In this document: positions 16,836 through 25,381 of the stretch, one piece after another
How positions within the stretch are numbered: the stretch's first letter is position 1
Layout: each line of letters starts with the position of its first letter
Assembly: GCF_021390395.1 (NCBI RefSeq)
Contig: NZ_JAJUWT010000010.1
Span: forward strand, 248,001 to 312,000
Direction: 5' to 3'
DNA length: 64,000 nt
Origin: Saccharothrix sp. S26
GTDB lineage: Bacteria > Actinomycetota > Actinomycetes > Mycobacteriales > Pseudonocardiaceae
Made by a program: the position numbers and the translations under genes
Notes under the pieces: model-generated
The model's database searches: none
What the model saw: the letters and a program-made list of their open reading frames with translations, nothing else
What the model was told of the DNA's origin: nothing

Positions 16836-17518
16836 CCGACTCCGATCCCCGGCCCACCCGCACCACCGGCCATGCTCGCTCGTTCCTCATCTCCCGAGCC
16901 ACCGCACGCCTGACCTGCCGCCTGACCGGCTCTCCCGCGCCCCGGCTTGGACCCCTGGCGCCGATGCGAGGCCGCCCGCTTCGAGGCACCTTTCAGCGCA
17001 TTGCTGGATCATGGCCCCCGCCCACACCGCCGCCCCACTCGAGCGACCGGCCATGCCCGCATGCTCCTGTCTCCTGACCCACCGCCTGACCCACCACTGA
17101 CGCATCTCGCCCACCCCCAGGCCCGGCCCGCACCGCTGGCCACCCGCGCCTCGGCGCTGAGCCCCGGCACCGGTCCGAGGATCCGCACCGAGGCAGCTTC
17201 AGCACAGCGCCGGATCGAGGCCCGAACCTCGGCCCGCGCCGCCGCCCACCCCCTCACCACCCGATCACGGCCGCGCGCCTGCACCCGAAGCGCCTCACGC
17301 TGCGCCACACGACATTCCTCGGTCTACGACATTCCTCAGTGGACCAGACATTGCTCGATTCAGGTGACACAGCCGATTTGTCAACCACCTGACCACAGTG
17401 GTTCAGCACGTGGGCGCTCTTGTTCGTGCACCGGCGAAGTGGCTACGGTTCCGCCGCCCACGGCAGCCGCCGCACCGTCCCACCCCCGCGATGCCACCCA
17501 CCCCGGAAGGACTTCGCC
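16836..17518. other. 683-bp gene-free region with diverged repeats and operator-like sites
   Basis: No convincing gene is present. The first part holds two related stretches about 180 bp apart: ACCGGCCATGCTCGCTCGTT near 16872 and ACCGGCCATGCCCGCATGCT near 17051, each followed by a CTCATCTCCCGAGCC- or CTGTCTCCTGACCC-like block. They look like a decayed duplication. The 3' part has three imperfect copies of CGACATTCCTC/AGACATTGCTC at about 17 bp spacing (17309-17357) and an inverted repeat AACCACCTG/CAGTGGTT at 17383-17403, upstream of the importer genes. Confidence 0.5.
17309..17403 (+). promoter_or_regulatory. Candidate operator array upstream of the first amino-acid importer
   Basis: Three imperfect direct repeats with core GACATT(C/G)CTC lie at 17-18 bp spacing, followed by an 8-bp inverted repeat AACCAC(C)TG-N4-CAGTGGTT. 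They sit 115-210 bp before the permease start. Helical-turn-like spacing of repeats plus a palindrome suggest binding of a regulator, but no regulator gene adjoins. Confidence 0.35.
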
Positions 17519-18412
17519 ATGAGCGTGTCCGCGCGACCGCGCCCGCGTGCCCTCGACTCGCCGGCTCCCAAGGTCGTCGCCGCCCGCCACCCGTGGCGGT
17601 GGGTGGGGATCGGCGTCGTGTTGGTCCTGCTGGCCCAGTTCGTCCACGGCCTGGTGACCAACCCGGGCTGGGACTGGGCCACGTTCGCCCGCTTCATCAC
17701 CGCCAAATCCATCCTGGACGCCGTCGTGGTCACCCTGGAGCTCACGCTCTACGGCACCGTGATCGGCTTCGCCCTCGGCATCCTGCTGGCCCTGATGCGG
17801 TTGTCCCGCAGCCGTTTCCTGGAAGCGGTGAGCTGGACCTACGTCTGGGCGTTCCGCTCGATCCCCCTGATCGTGCAACTGCTGTTCTGGTTCAACATCT
17901 CCTACCTCTACGAGGAGCTGAACTTCGGCATCCCGTTCGGCCCCACGTTCTTCGGCTTCCCGACCAAGGACCTGATCAGCCCGATGGGTGCGGCCGTGTT
18001 GGGGCTCGCGTTGCACCAAGCGGCGTACGCGGCGGAGATCGTGCGGTCCGGTGTGATCTCGGTCGACCACGGCCAGCTCGAAGCCGCCGCCGCGCTGGGC
18101 ATCCCCCGGTCGCGCCAACTGCGCCGGATCGTGCTGCCGCAGGCCATGCGCTCGATCCTGCCGAACGCCACCAACGAGGTGATCAGCCTCTTCAAGGGCA
18201 CGTCCGTGGTGTCCGTGGTGGCCATCGGCGAGCTGTTCTACCAGGTCCAGGTGATCTACGGCCGCAACGCGCGGGTGGTCGCGCTGCTCATGGTCGCCAC
18301 CGCCTGGTACATCGCGCTGACCACCCTGCTGTCGATCGCGCAGCACTACGTCGAGAAGCACTACGCCAAGGGCGCGACCAGGAACGAGGACGGGTGGAAA
18401 TGGGCGAGGTGA
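17519..18412 (+). CDS. Amino-acid ABC transporter permease (HisM/TcyL type), set 1
   Basis: This is a 297-residue inner-membrane permease with one N-terminal and several core transmembrane segments. The family signature and the EAA loop are clear: VTLELTLYGTVIGFALGILLAL, SIPLIVQLLFWF, then 'QLEAAAALGIPRSRQLRRIVLPQAMR'. It belongs to the polar amino-acid/cystine uptake (3.A.1.3) branch. A CCGGAAGGA ribosome site precedes the ATG. The stop overlaps the ATPase start region. Genes with FMN reductase and SsuD-like monooxygenase functions nearby suggest the substrate is a sulfur-containing amino acid; this is context inference only. Confidence 0.92.
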   Translation: MSVSARPRPRALDSPAPKVVAARHPWRWVGIGVVLVLLAQFVHGLVTNPGWDWATFARFITAKSILDAVVVTLELTLYGTVIGFALGILLALMRLSRSRFLEAVSWTYVWAFRSIPLIVQLLFWFNISYLYEELNFGIPFGPTFFGFPTKDLISPMGAAVLGLALHQAAYAAEIVRSGVISVDHGQLEAAAALGIPRSRQLRRIVLPQAMRSILPNATNEVISLFKGTSVVSVVAIGELFYQVQVIYGRNARVVALLMVATAWYIALTTLLSIAQHYVEKHYAKGATRNEDGWKWAR

Positions 18413-19164
18413 TGGTGGACGTCCGCGGCGTCCACAAGAGTTTCGGCGACAACGAGGTGCTGCGCGGGGTCGACCTCCAGGTCGGCGCGGGCGAGGTGGT
18501 GGTCGTGCTCGGGCCGTCCGGCTCGGGCAAGTCGACGTTGCTGCGCACGATCAACCACCTGGAGAAGGCCGACCGCGGCCTGGTCGGCATCGACGGCGAC
18601 CTGATCGGCTACCGCCGCCGCGGCGACAAGCTGTACGAGCTGCGGGAACGCGAAGTGCTCCGGCAACGCGCGCACGTCGGCTTCGTGTTCCAGAACTTCA
18701 ACCTGTTCCCGCACTTGACGGTGCTGGAGAACATCGTGGAAGCCCCGATCTCCACGCGCCGCACCTCACCGGCCGACGCCCGCGCGCAGGCCCGTCGGCT
18801 CCTGGACCGGGTCGGCCTGGCCGACAAGGAGTCCGCCTACCCGCGCCACCTGTCCGGCGGGCAGCAGCAACGCGTCGCGATCGCCCGCGCCCTGGCGCTG
18901 GAGCCGAAGGTGCTGCTGTTCGACGAGCCGACCTCGGCGCTGGACCCGGAGCTGGTCGGCGAGGTGCTGGACGTGATCCGGGACCTCGCCCGCAGCGGCA
19001 CCACGATGATCATCGTCACGCACGAGATCGGGTTCGCCCGGGACGTGGCCGACACCGTGGTCTTCATGGACGGCGGCGTCGTGGTCGAGCAAGGACCGCC
19101 CGCCCAGGTGCTGGACGACCCGCAACACCCGCGCACCCGCGCGTTCCTGTCCAAAGTGCTCTGA
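18400..19164 (+). CDS. Amino-acid ABC transporter ATP-binding protein, set 1
   Basis: This is a 254-residue ABC ATPase. Walker A GPSGSGKST, Q-loop VFQNFNLFPH, signature LSGGQQQR, Walker [13 protein letters not shown] and switch His in VTHEIG are all intact, as is the family's 'YRRRGDKLYELREREVLRQR' insertion. It forms a dimer under the permease. The start is uncertain among ATG 18400, GTG 18409 and ATG 18412, the last two overlapping the permease stop. It is the only intact amino-acid-type ATPase in the window, so it may also energise the second permease/binding-protein set, which lacks one. Confidence 0.93.
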   Translation: MGEVMVDVRGVHKSFGDNEVLRGVDLQVGAGEVVVVLGPSGSGKSTLLRTINHLEKADRGLVGIDGDLIGYRRRGDKLYELREREVLRQRAHVGFVFQNFNLFPHLTVLENIVEAPISTRRTSPADARAQARRLLDRVGLADKESAYPRHLSGGQQQRVAIARALALEPKVLLFDEPTSALDPELVGEVLDVIRDLARSGTTMIIVTHEIGFARDVADTVVFMDGGVVVEQGPPAQVLDDPQHPRTRAFLSKVL

Positions 19165-19181
19165 AGACCCGAGGAGATCCG

Positions 19182-20144
19182 TTGTCCCTGTTGAAGATCG
19201 CCGCCGCGATCACCACCGCGGCCACCGCCGCGCTCGCGCTGGTCGCGTGCGCGGACGCCGATGGGACGACCGAGGACCAGGTGGTCGCGGGCGGCCGGAC
19301 CGTGAACCTCGGCCCGGACCAGAACCGCGTCACGGCCGAGAAGGTGGACGCCATCGCCGCCAAGGTGCCGGAGGAGATCCGCCGGAGCGGCAAGCTCGTC
19401 GTCGGCGGGTCCGCGGGCACCGCGCCGCCGCTGCGCTTCTACGCCACCGACGACAAGACCGCGATCGGCGTGGAGACCGACATCGCCGTGCTCATCGCGG
19501 GCGTGCTGGGGCTGGAGGCCCAGCTGGAGAACACGTCGTGGGAGAACCTGTTCATCGGCTTGGACAGCGGCGCGTACCCGCTGGGCCTGTCCAACATCAC
19601 CGTCACCGAGGAGCGCAAGGAGAAGTACGACTTCGCCACCTACCGGCTGGACACCCTGGCCTTCGAGGCGAAGAAGGGCGGCTCGTGGCGCGTGACCAAG
19701 CCGGAGGACGTGGCCGGCAAGGTGATCGCGGTCCTGTCCGGCACGAACCAGGAGAAGATCCTGGTCGACTGGAGCAAGGCCAACGAGGCACGCGGCCTGG
19801 CCCCCACCGACATCAAGAACTTCCAGAACTCGTCGGACTACTACCTGGCGCTGGAGTCCGGCCGCATCGACGCCTACCTGGGACCCAACCCCACCTGCGC
19901 CTACCACGCCACGACCTCAGGCAAGACGGAGGTGATCGGCACGTTCTCCGGCGGCGGCGCGATCGTGGGCAAGATCGCCGCGACCACCAAGAAGGGCAGC
20001 GGCCTGGTGGAGCCGGTCGCCGAGGCCATCGACCACCTGATCGCCAACGGCAAGTACGCCGAGGTGCTCGACCGGTGGGGCCTGGGCGGCGAGGCCGTCG
20101 AGAAGAGCGAGATCAACCCGCCCGGCCTGCCCAAGACGGGCTGA
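19182..20144 (+). CDS. Amino-acid ABC transporter substrate-binding lipoprotein, set 1
   Basis: This is a 320-residue solute-binding protein of the SBP_bac_3 family. It starts at TTG 19182 after GAGGAGATCC. A signal peptide ends in the lipobox LVAC with lipidated Cys23. The mature protein shows the two-lobe periplasmic-binding fold (LRFYATDDKTAIGVETDIAV, TYPLGLSNITVTEERKEKYDF-like strand, YYLALESGRIDAYLG). It is anchored to the outer face of the membrane and delivers ligand to the permease encoded upstream. The rare TTG start may limit its expression. Confidence 0.92.
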   Translation: MSLLKIAAAITTAATAALALVACADADGTTEDQVVAGGRTVNLGPDQNRVTAEKVDAIAAKVPEEIRRSGKLVVGGSAGTAPPLRFYATDDKTAIGVETDIAVLIAGVLGLEAQLENTSWENLFIGLDSGAYPLGLSNITVTEERKEKYDFATYRLDTLAFEAKKGGSWRVTKPEDVAGKVIAVLSGTNQEKILVDWSKANEARGLAPTDIKNFQNSSDYYLALESGRIDAYLGPNPTCAYHATTSGKTEVIGTFSGGGAIVGKIAATTKKGSGLVEPVAEAIDHLIANGKYAEVLDRWGLGGEAVEKSEINPPGLPKTG

Positions 20145-20199
20145 ATCCCGCACGGTGGACGACCTTGAGGGCCGCCGACGACGTTGCCATGCTCGGTGC

Positions 20200-20736
20200 G
20201 TGAACCAACCACTCGTCGTCGGCGTCCTGGTCGGCAACCCCCGTCCCGGATCGCGCACGTTGAACGCCGCACTGGCCCTGCGGGAAGCGGTGCGCCACGC
20301 CGTCACCGCACAAGGCGTGGAGGTCGCGCCGGACGGCCCGGTCGTGGACGCCGCGGAGCTCGCGCCCGCCGTGTTCGCGCCGGGTTCGACGGCCGTCCGG
20401 GAGGCGTTGGACGGCCTCTCGGCGGCCGATGTGCTGGTGGTCGCGTCACCGACGTACAAGGCGACGTACACGGGCCTGCTCAAGGCGATCCTCGACCAGG
20501 CACCGGGCAACTGGCTGCGCGGCAAGACCGCCGTGCCGCTGCTCGTGGCCGCCGCCGACAAGCACGCGCTGGCCGTGGAGGTGCACCTCAAGCCGTTGCT
20601 CGCCGAGCTGGGGGCCGCCGTGCCGGGCCGAGGGGTGTTCGTCAACGAGGCGTTGCTGGCCGGTGGCGGCCAGACCTGGCTGGCCGGCGCGCTGGGCGAG
20701 CAGCTCGCCGAGGCGGGCTGGTTCGCCGCACCGTAG
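20200..20736 (+). CDS. NAD(P)H-dependent FMN reductase (SsuE/MsuE-like)
   Basis: This is a 178-residue flavodoxin-fold protein. 'VVGVLVGNPRPGSRTL' is the flavin phosphate-binding loop of the NADPH-dependent FMN reductase family, and 'LVVASPTYKATYTGLLKAILDQ' the second flavin loop. Family members supply FMNH2 to two-component monooxygenases such as SsuD. An SsuD-like enzyme is encoded 3 kb downstream, which makes a reductase/monooxygenase pair plausible. The start is GTG 20200; an upstream GTG at 20155 lacks family conservation. It follows the binding-protein gene by 55 nt and may share its transcript. Confidence 0.88.
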   Translation: MNQPLVVGVLVGNPRPGSRTLNAALALREAVRHAVTAQGVEVAPDGPVVDAAELAPAVFAPGSTAVREALDGLSAADVLVVASPTYKATYTGLLKAILDQAPGNWLRGKTAVPLLVAAADKHALAVEVHLKPLLAELGAAVPGRGVFVNEALLAGGGQTWLAGALGEQLAEAGWFAAP

Positions 20737-20747
20737 CCCCCGGTGGC

Positions 20748-22586
20748 TCAGGCCACCGACTCGTCCGCGCCACCGGCCGCCGCGGCGAGGAAGCGCAGGA
20801 TGTCCCGCGCGACCTCGTCGCTCTGCCGGAAGTTCGGCGCGTTGGTGTTCGGCCGGGCGAAAGCCGCGTACGCCTTGCGGGTCGTGTAGGGCCCGACGGC
20901 GAAGCGGCGCGCGTGCGGCCTGCCCGTGCCGTCGACGACCCGGCTGTCGGCCGGGTCGACCAGCACCAGGCCGTCGACGTCGGTGACGTCACCGGCCGCC
21001 GCCATCGACCTCAGCAACGGGTCGGCGGTGTGCGGCAGGCTGTGCACGGGCAGGCGGGCCTCGATCAGCCCCGTCGCCCGCACCACGTGCGACGGCACGC
21101 TGGGGCTGCCGGCCAGGAACACCCCGCCCTGCGCCCGGACCCACGTGTCCGCGCCCAGGAACCGCACCACGCCCGCGCGGGACAGCGCCAGCAGCTCCTC
21201 CAACCGGTCCGGCGGCGGCCCGCTCGCGATCGAGCTGAAGAAGCCGTGCCACCACCCGTCATCGCCCCGCAGCCGCCCGGACGCGGACAGCTCCGCGAAC
21301 TGCCCGTACACGCCCAGCAGGGCGAGGAACGCGCCCAGGTCCGCGCTGAACCCCGCATCCGAGCGCCGGGCCACGTCCGCGGTGACGTGGCCGCGCAGGA
21401 ACTCCTGGAAGTCCTCCGGCGAGGGGAACGTCAGGCCGTCGATGGGGCGGTCCAGCCGCTCGAAGTCGATCCGGTCGGCCTGCGCGGGCACCGCGGCGCG
21501 CTCCAACGCCCTCATGTCGTCGCTGTACCAGTCCAGCTCGGTGAACCGCGCCGAGAACGCCTCCCACGACCCGCGCACCCGCTCGGGGTGCCCGGTGAAC
21601 AGCTCGCGGTAGTGCCCGTGCGCGATCTCCTTGGCCATCAACGGCCACGCGTCCCGGCGGAAGTCGACCTCACCCGGCCGGTCCAGCAGCCGTGAGGCGA
21701 CGAAGAACCGCGGTGGCTCCGGTGGCGCGCCGCGCAACCGGTAGCCGGTCTTGGAGTGGTACGGCGTGCCCCGGCGGGAACCGACGTGCAGGCGGGGTTC
21801 ACGGCCGGAGGGCACGTAGCGCAAGGTGCCGTCCTCCCGCACGAACCGCCCGCCGCGCCCCTCGCCCAGCAGCACGGCGAGGTCGACGAACGCGAGCCCC
21901 ATGCCCCGCACCACCACGTCCGCGCCCGCCGGCACCACCGACAGGTCGGTGTCGGCCGTGTAGTCCGGCGGCAGGTACGTCAAGCCGTGCGCGGCGGCGT
22001 AGTCGACGAGTTCCCGGTGCTCGGGCGCGAGCACGGTGTCCAGGTGACCCAGCACGAGCACGACCACGTCGGCCACCAGCGGCTCGGCGCGGTCGGCCAG
22101 CCACACCCGCTGCCGCACCTGCGCCGACCCGGTGATCCGCACGACCTTCGTCGGGTGCGCCGTGACCGAGCTGCCGGGCGGCAACGACGAGACCGCGCGG
22201 TCGTGGAACCACTTCAGGTACGCGCTCTGCACCCGCCTGCTCGGGAACGACGTGGGTTCCATCGCCGCCAGCTCGGCCCGCACGCCCGGCTCCAGCTCCA
22301 CCCCGGCCAGGCACGACGCGGCCCACTGCGCCAGCGACGGGCCGGGCCGGATCGGACCCTCGCACGTCACCGAGGCGTCGGTGAACATGGTGACGTCCTC
22401 GGCCATGGAGTTCATCCGCAGCAACGGCGACTGCTCGTGCCGCCACACCCGCCCCGCGCCCGGCGCGAACGGGTCCACCAGGTGCACCTCCAACGGCCCG
22501 TCGAACAGCTCCGGGGCGTTCGCGCCGAGGCGTTCCAGGATGCCCGAGGCCCTGGGCCCCGCGCCCACCAGGACGATGACGCTCAT
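20748..22586 (-). CDS. FAD/NAD(P)-binding protein of the importer locus
   Basis: This is a 612-residue flavoprotein of the FAD-NAD(P)-binding family (PF13454 type). The N-terminal Rossmann motif is VLVGAGPRASGILERL, with a second nucleotide site around GADVVVRGMGLAFVDLAVLLGEGRGG. The C-terminal half is helical and ends RRFAVGPYTTRKAYAAFARPNTNAPNFRQSD, a segment that looks conserved and may cap the active site. The reaction is unknown; related proteins are annotated as hydroxylase-like or oxidoreductases. The ATG lies in an ATGA overlap with the permease stop, so it is co-translated with an amino-acid importer subunit, pointing to oxidation of the imported compound. Confidence 0.85.
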   Translation of the reverse strand: MSVIVLVGAGPRASGILERLGANAPELFDGPLEVHLVDPFAPGAGRVWRHEQSPLLRMNSMAEDVTMFTDASVTCEGPIRPGPSLAQWAASCLAGVELEPGVRAELAAMEPTSFPSRRVQSAYLKWFHDRAVSSLPPGSSVTAHPTKVVRITGSAQVRQRVWLADRAEPLVADVVVLVLGHLDTVLAPEHRELVDYAAAHGLTYLPPDYTADTDLSVVPAGADVVVRGMGLAFVDLAVLLGEGRGGRFVREDGTLRYVPSGREPRLHVGSRRGTPYHSKTGYRLRGAPPEPPRFFVASRLLDRPGEVDFRRDAWPLMAKEIAHGHYRELFTGHPERVRGSWEAFSARFTELDWYSDDMRALERAAVPAQADRIDFERLDRPIDGLTFPSPEDFQEFLRGHVTADVARRSDAGFSADLGAFLALLGVYGQFAELSASGRLRGDDGWWHGFFSSIASGPPPDRLEELLALSRAGVVRFLGADTWVRAQGGVFLAGSPSVPSHVVRATGLIEARLPVHSLPHTADPLLRSMAAAGDVTDVDGLVLVDPADSRVVDGTGRPHARRFAVGPYTTRKAYAAFARPNTNAPNFRQSDEVARDILRFLAAAAGGADESVA

Positions 22587-23404
22587 CGCGCGCCACGCCC
22601 GTAGTAGCGCTCGACGTAGTGCTGGGCGACGCCGAGCACGCTGGTGACCACGACGTACCAGAGGGTGGCGACCAGCAGGAGCGGGATGATCAGGTAGTTG
22701 CGGTTGTAGATCAGCTGGACCGAGTACAGCAGGTCCTGCACGGCCAGCACGCTGACGATCGACGTGCCCTTCAACGTGCCGATGAGCAGGTTGCCCGCCG
22801 CCGGCACGATCGAGCGCATCGCCTGCGGCAGCACGATCCGCCACAGCACCCGCCCGCGCCCCAGCCCCAGCGCCGCCGCCGCTTCGCTCTGCCCGGAGTC
22901 CACCGACAGGATGCCGCCGCGCACGATCTCGGCCGCGTAGGCGGCCTCGTGCAGCACCAGGCCGATGATGATCGACGTCATCGGGCCGATCACCGGGGTG
23001 GCCCCCGACAGCGCCGGGTACAGCGCGCCGAAGTTGAACCAGAACAGCAGCTGCACCAGCAGCGGCACCGAGCGGAACAGCCAGACGTAACCCCAGCCCA
23101 CGGCCGCGAGCACCGGGTTGCCGGACAGCCGCATGACGGCGAGCACCCCGCCGATCACGAAACCGAGCACCACGGTCAACGCGGTCAACCACAACGTCAG
23201 CCACAGCCCGCGCAGCACGGCGTCGGTGGCGAAGTACCGGGCCACCACGTGCCACTGGAACTGCTCGTTGGTCGCCGCGGACCACACCACGACGCCGAGC
23301 GCGACGAGCACGAGCGCGGCGCTGGTCCAGCGCCAGGGACGGCGGAGGGGCACGATCTCGACGGCTTCGGGGGACCGCGGCGGCGAGAGGGTGGACGCGC
23401 TCAT
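22583..23404 (-). CDS. Amino-acid ABC transporter permease, set 2
   Basis: This is a 273-residue permease of the same branch as the set 1 permease (FRSVPLLVQLLFWF, 'QSEAAAALGLGRGRVLWRIVLPQAMRS'), with about five transmembrane segments. GGAGCAG lies 7 nt before ATG 23404; an upstream ATG 23431 is less likely. No ATPase gene accompanies it, and the matching binding protein is probably the one at 25382 on the other strand, beyond the divergent promoter region. It is coupled to the FAD/NAD(P)-binding protein downstream. Confidence 0.92.
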   Translation of the reverse strand: MSASTLSPPRSPEAVEIVPLRRPWRWTSAALVLVALGVVVWSAATNEQFQWHVVARYFATDAVLRGLWLTLWLTALTVVLGFVIGGVLAVMRLSGNPVLAAVGWGYVWLFRSVPLLVQLLFWFNFGALYPALSGATPVIGPMTSIIIGLVLHEAAYAAEIVRGGILSVDSGQSEAAAALGLGRGRVLWRIVLPQAMRSIVPAAGNLLIGTLKGTSIVSVLAVQDLLYSVQLIYNRNYLIIPLLLVATLWYVVVTSVLGVAQHYVERYYGRGAR

Positions 23405-23566
23405 CGGCTGCTCCAGGGCAGGAGGGATCACGGGAACGGGCCGCGTCCCTCAACGCCGCACGGTGATCGTATGCGCGCGCCGACGAGGCCCGTCAAGGCA
23501 TTCCGTCATTTGGACGGGGATCGAACCGACGTTGACGAAGGCCCGCGTCGCTGTTGCACTGGAGCC

Positions 23567-23641
23567 GTGGAAAGCACGCGGCTGGTCACCCGCGACCACA
23601 TCGACTTCGGTCGGGTGTGGTCGGCCTCCTGTCGAGGCTGA
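23567..23641 (+). CDS. Cys-containing regulatory leader peptide
   Basis: This is a 24-codon open frame, GTG to TGA, preceded by GGAG and probably leaderless or nearly so. The peptide ends VTRDHIDFGRVWSASCRG. That pattern, (R)xHIDxxRVxSAxCR near a stop, is the actinobacterial family of short leader peptides found before sulfur-assimilation genes, where ribosome stalling at the Cys codon when Cys-tRNA is scarce raises expression of the genes behind it. The distance to the monooxygenase start is 106 nt. It is strong evidence that the downstream genes respond to cysteine limitation. Confidence 0.8.
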   Translation: MESTRLVTRDHIDFGRVWSASCRG

Positions 23642-23747
23642 CGCCCCCGCGTTCCCGCGTTCCCTTGCTTCGCGTCGACCCCGCGCGTCTCCCTCAACGT
23701 CGTGTGCGCGTCGACGTCTTCTTCCCTACCTGACGGAAGGTACTGAC
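23642..23747 (+). promoter_or_regulatory. Cysteine-attenuation region between leader peptide and monooxygenase
   Basis: A pyrimidine-rich CTTCC at 23721-23725 can pair with GGAAG at 23735-23739, hiding the ribosome site of the monooxygenase gene (ACGGAAGG before GTG 23748). Two copies of GCGTCGAC at about 23676 and 23708 can also pair. This fits control of translation initiation by the position of the ribosome on the leader peptide. The structures are by eye only. Confidence 0.5.
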
Positions 23748-24893
23748 GTGCCTGTTGAGTTCCTGGGGATCGGCGGCACCAACGACGGTTCCGAGACGCA
23801 CCCGCGCAGCGGCTTGGCGTTCGACAAGGACTACACCCTGCGGCTGGCCCGCGCGCACGAGGACCACGGCTGGGACCGGGTGCTGTTCGCCTACGGCTCC
23901 GGCTCGCCCGAGCCCGCGCAAGCCGCCGCCTACGTGGCCACGAAGCTGGACAAGCTCCAGATCCTGTTGGCGCACCGGCCGAACGTGTCCTACCCGACGT
24001 TCGCCGCGAAGACGTTCGCCACGCTGGACCAGATCAGCGACGGCCGGCTGACGGTGCACTTCATCACCGGCGGCACGGACCACGAGCAGCAGCGCGAGGG
24101 CGACTACCTGACCAAGGACGAGCGCTACTCGCGCACCGAGGAGTACATCCGGATCGTCAAGAAGGCGTGGACGTCGCGGGAGCCGTTCGACCACGAGGGC
24201 GAGCACTACAAGTTCGCCGACTTCGTCAGCGACGTGTTCCCCGTGCAGCAGCCCCGTCCACGCGTGTCGTTCGGCGGCTCGTCGCCCGCCGCGTACAAGG
24301 CCGGCGGCGCGGAGGCGGACATCTTCTGCCTGTGGGGCGAGCCGCTGGCGGACACGGCCGCGCAGATCGAGTCGGTCAAGCAGGCCGCCCGGGACGCGGG
24401 CCGCACGGACACCCCGCGCATCCAGGTGGCCTTCCGCCCGATCCTCGGTGCGACGGAGGAGCTGGCCTGGGAGAAGGCGTACCGGACCGTCGACGCGATC
24501 AAAGCGCGCACCGGGGGAGTGAAGGGGGTGAACCCGTTCACCCGCAGGCACAAGTTGACGGAACCGGAGAACACCGGCTCGCAGCGGTTGCTGGAGATCG
24601 CCGAGCGCGATGAGCGGTTCGACCGCGCCCTGTGGACGCCGACCGCCGCCGCGACCGGTGGCGCGGGCAACTCCAACGCGCTCGTCGGCACGCCGGAGAC
24701 CGTGGCGCAGGCGTTGCTCGACTACTACGACCTGGGCGTGGACATCCTGTCCGCGCGCGGCTACGACATGGTCAACGACACGATCGACTTCGGCCGACAC
24801 GTGATCCCGATCGTGCGCGAGGAGGTCGCCAAGCGGGACCGGGAACGCGCGGCGGCCGTCCCCGCTGCCCGTGAGATCGCGGTGGACGGATGA
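23748..24893 (+). CDS. FMNH2-dependent monooxygenase, SsuD/LLM class
   Basis: This is a 381-residue luciferase-like monooxygenase. SsuD-type features are the 'LLAHRPNVSYPTFAAKTFATLDQISDGRLTVHFITGG' core, 'DERYSRTEEYIRIVKKAW' and the C-terminal PETVAQALLDYYDLGVDILSARGYD. These enzymes cleave C-S bonds of sulfonates or thioethers with O2 and FMNH2, releasing sulfite or thiol. The exact substrate is open; the adjoining amino-acid importers and an acetyltransferase argue for a cysteine derivative. GTG 23748 follows ACGGAAGGTACTGAC. Expression is likely controlled by the Cys leader peptide upstream. Confidence 0.92.
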   Translation: MPVEFLGIGGTNDGSETHPRSGLAFDKDYTLRLARAHEDHGWDRVLFAYGSGSPEPAQAAAYVATKLDKLQILLAHRPNVSYPTFAAKTFATLDQISDGRLTVHFITGGTDHEQQREGDYLTKDERYSRTEEYIRIVKKAWTSREPFDHEGEHYKFADFVSDVFPVQQPRPRVSFGGSSPAAYKAGGAEADIFCLWGEPLADTAAQIESVKQAARDAGRTDTPRIQVAFRPILGATEELAWEKAYRTVDAIKARTGGVKGVNPFTRRHKLTEPENTGSQRLLEIAERDERFDRALWTPTAAATGGAGNSNALVGTPETVAQALLDYYDLGVDILSARGYDMVNDTIDFGRHVIPIVREEVAKRDRERAAAVPAAREIAVDG

Positions 24894-24897
24894 CCGC

Positions 24898-25377
24898 GTG
24901 ACCACCTCGGGAACCCTCGTCGCCCGCCGGGTCCTGTGGGAGGACCCGGTCACGGCGCCGTTGAAGGAGGAGCTGACCGCCGAGTACGTCTCCCGCTACG
25001 GCGACCGCGCCCGCGCGGAGCTGACGCGGTACGACCCGGACGTCTTCACCCCGCCGCACGGCACGCTCGTCCTGCTGTTCGAGGACGGCGAGGCCGTGGC
25101 GGGCGGCGCGTTCATGCGGCACGACGAGCGCACCGCGGAGCTGAAGCGGATCTGGACGCACTCCCGGCACCGCCGCCGCGGCCTGGCCAGGCGGGTGCTG
25201 GCCGAGCTGGAGCGCGACGCGGTCGAGCTCGGCTACTCGCGGCTGTACCTGACCACCGGCCCCCGGCAGCCGGAGGCGCGGGCGCTGTACCTGGCCACGG
25301 GGTACGCGCCGCTGTTCGACCTGACCGCCGACCCGCTCACCATCGACCACCTGCCGTTCGAGAAGGACCTGGGGTAG
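24898..25377 (+). CDS. GNAT-family N-acetyltransferase
   Basis: This is a 159-residue acetyltransferase. The acetyl-CoA pyrophosphate-binding loop is 'HSRHRRRGLARRVLAELE', and the C-terminal 'YSRLYLTTGPRQPEARALYLATGY' is typical of GNAT motif B. It starts 4 nt after the monooxygenase stop, so the two are cotranscribed. In the Bacillus S-alkylcysteine salvage pathway an acetyltransferase N-acetylates the amino acid before a luciferase-like monooxygenase acts on it; the same pairing here supports that kind of role, as an inference. Confidence 0.9.
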   Translation: MTTSGTLVARRVLWEDPVTAPLKEELTAEYVSRYGDRARAELTRYDPDVFTPPHGTLVLLFEDGEAVAGGAFMRHDERTAELKRIWTHSRHRRRGLARRVLAELERDAVELGYSRLYLTTGPRQPEARALYLATGYAPLFDLTADPLTIDHLPFEKDLG

Positions 25378-25381
25378 ACCC

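Noticed and set aside
16947..17522. 191-codon frame in the gene-free region
   Set aside because: Low-complexity Pro/Arg/Thr composition, irregular third-position GC and no ribosome site.
20184..21695. 503-codon plus-strand frame over the flavoprotein gene
   Set aside because: Arg/Pro-rich shadow frame without motifs; the minus-strand flavoprotein has clear Rossmann motifs.
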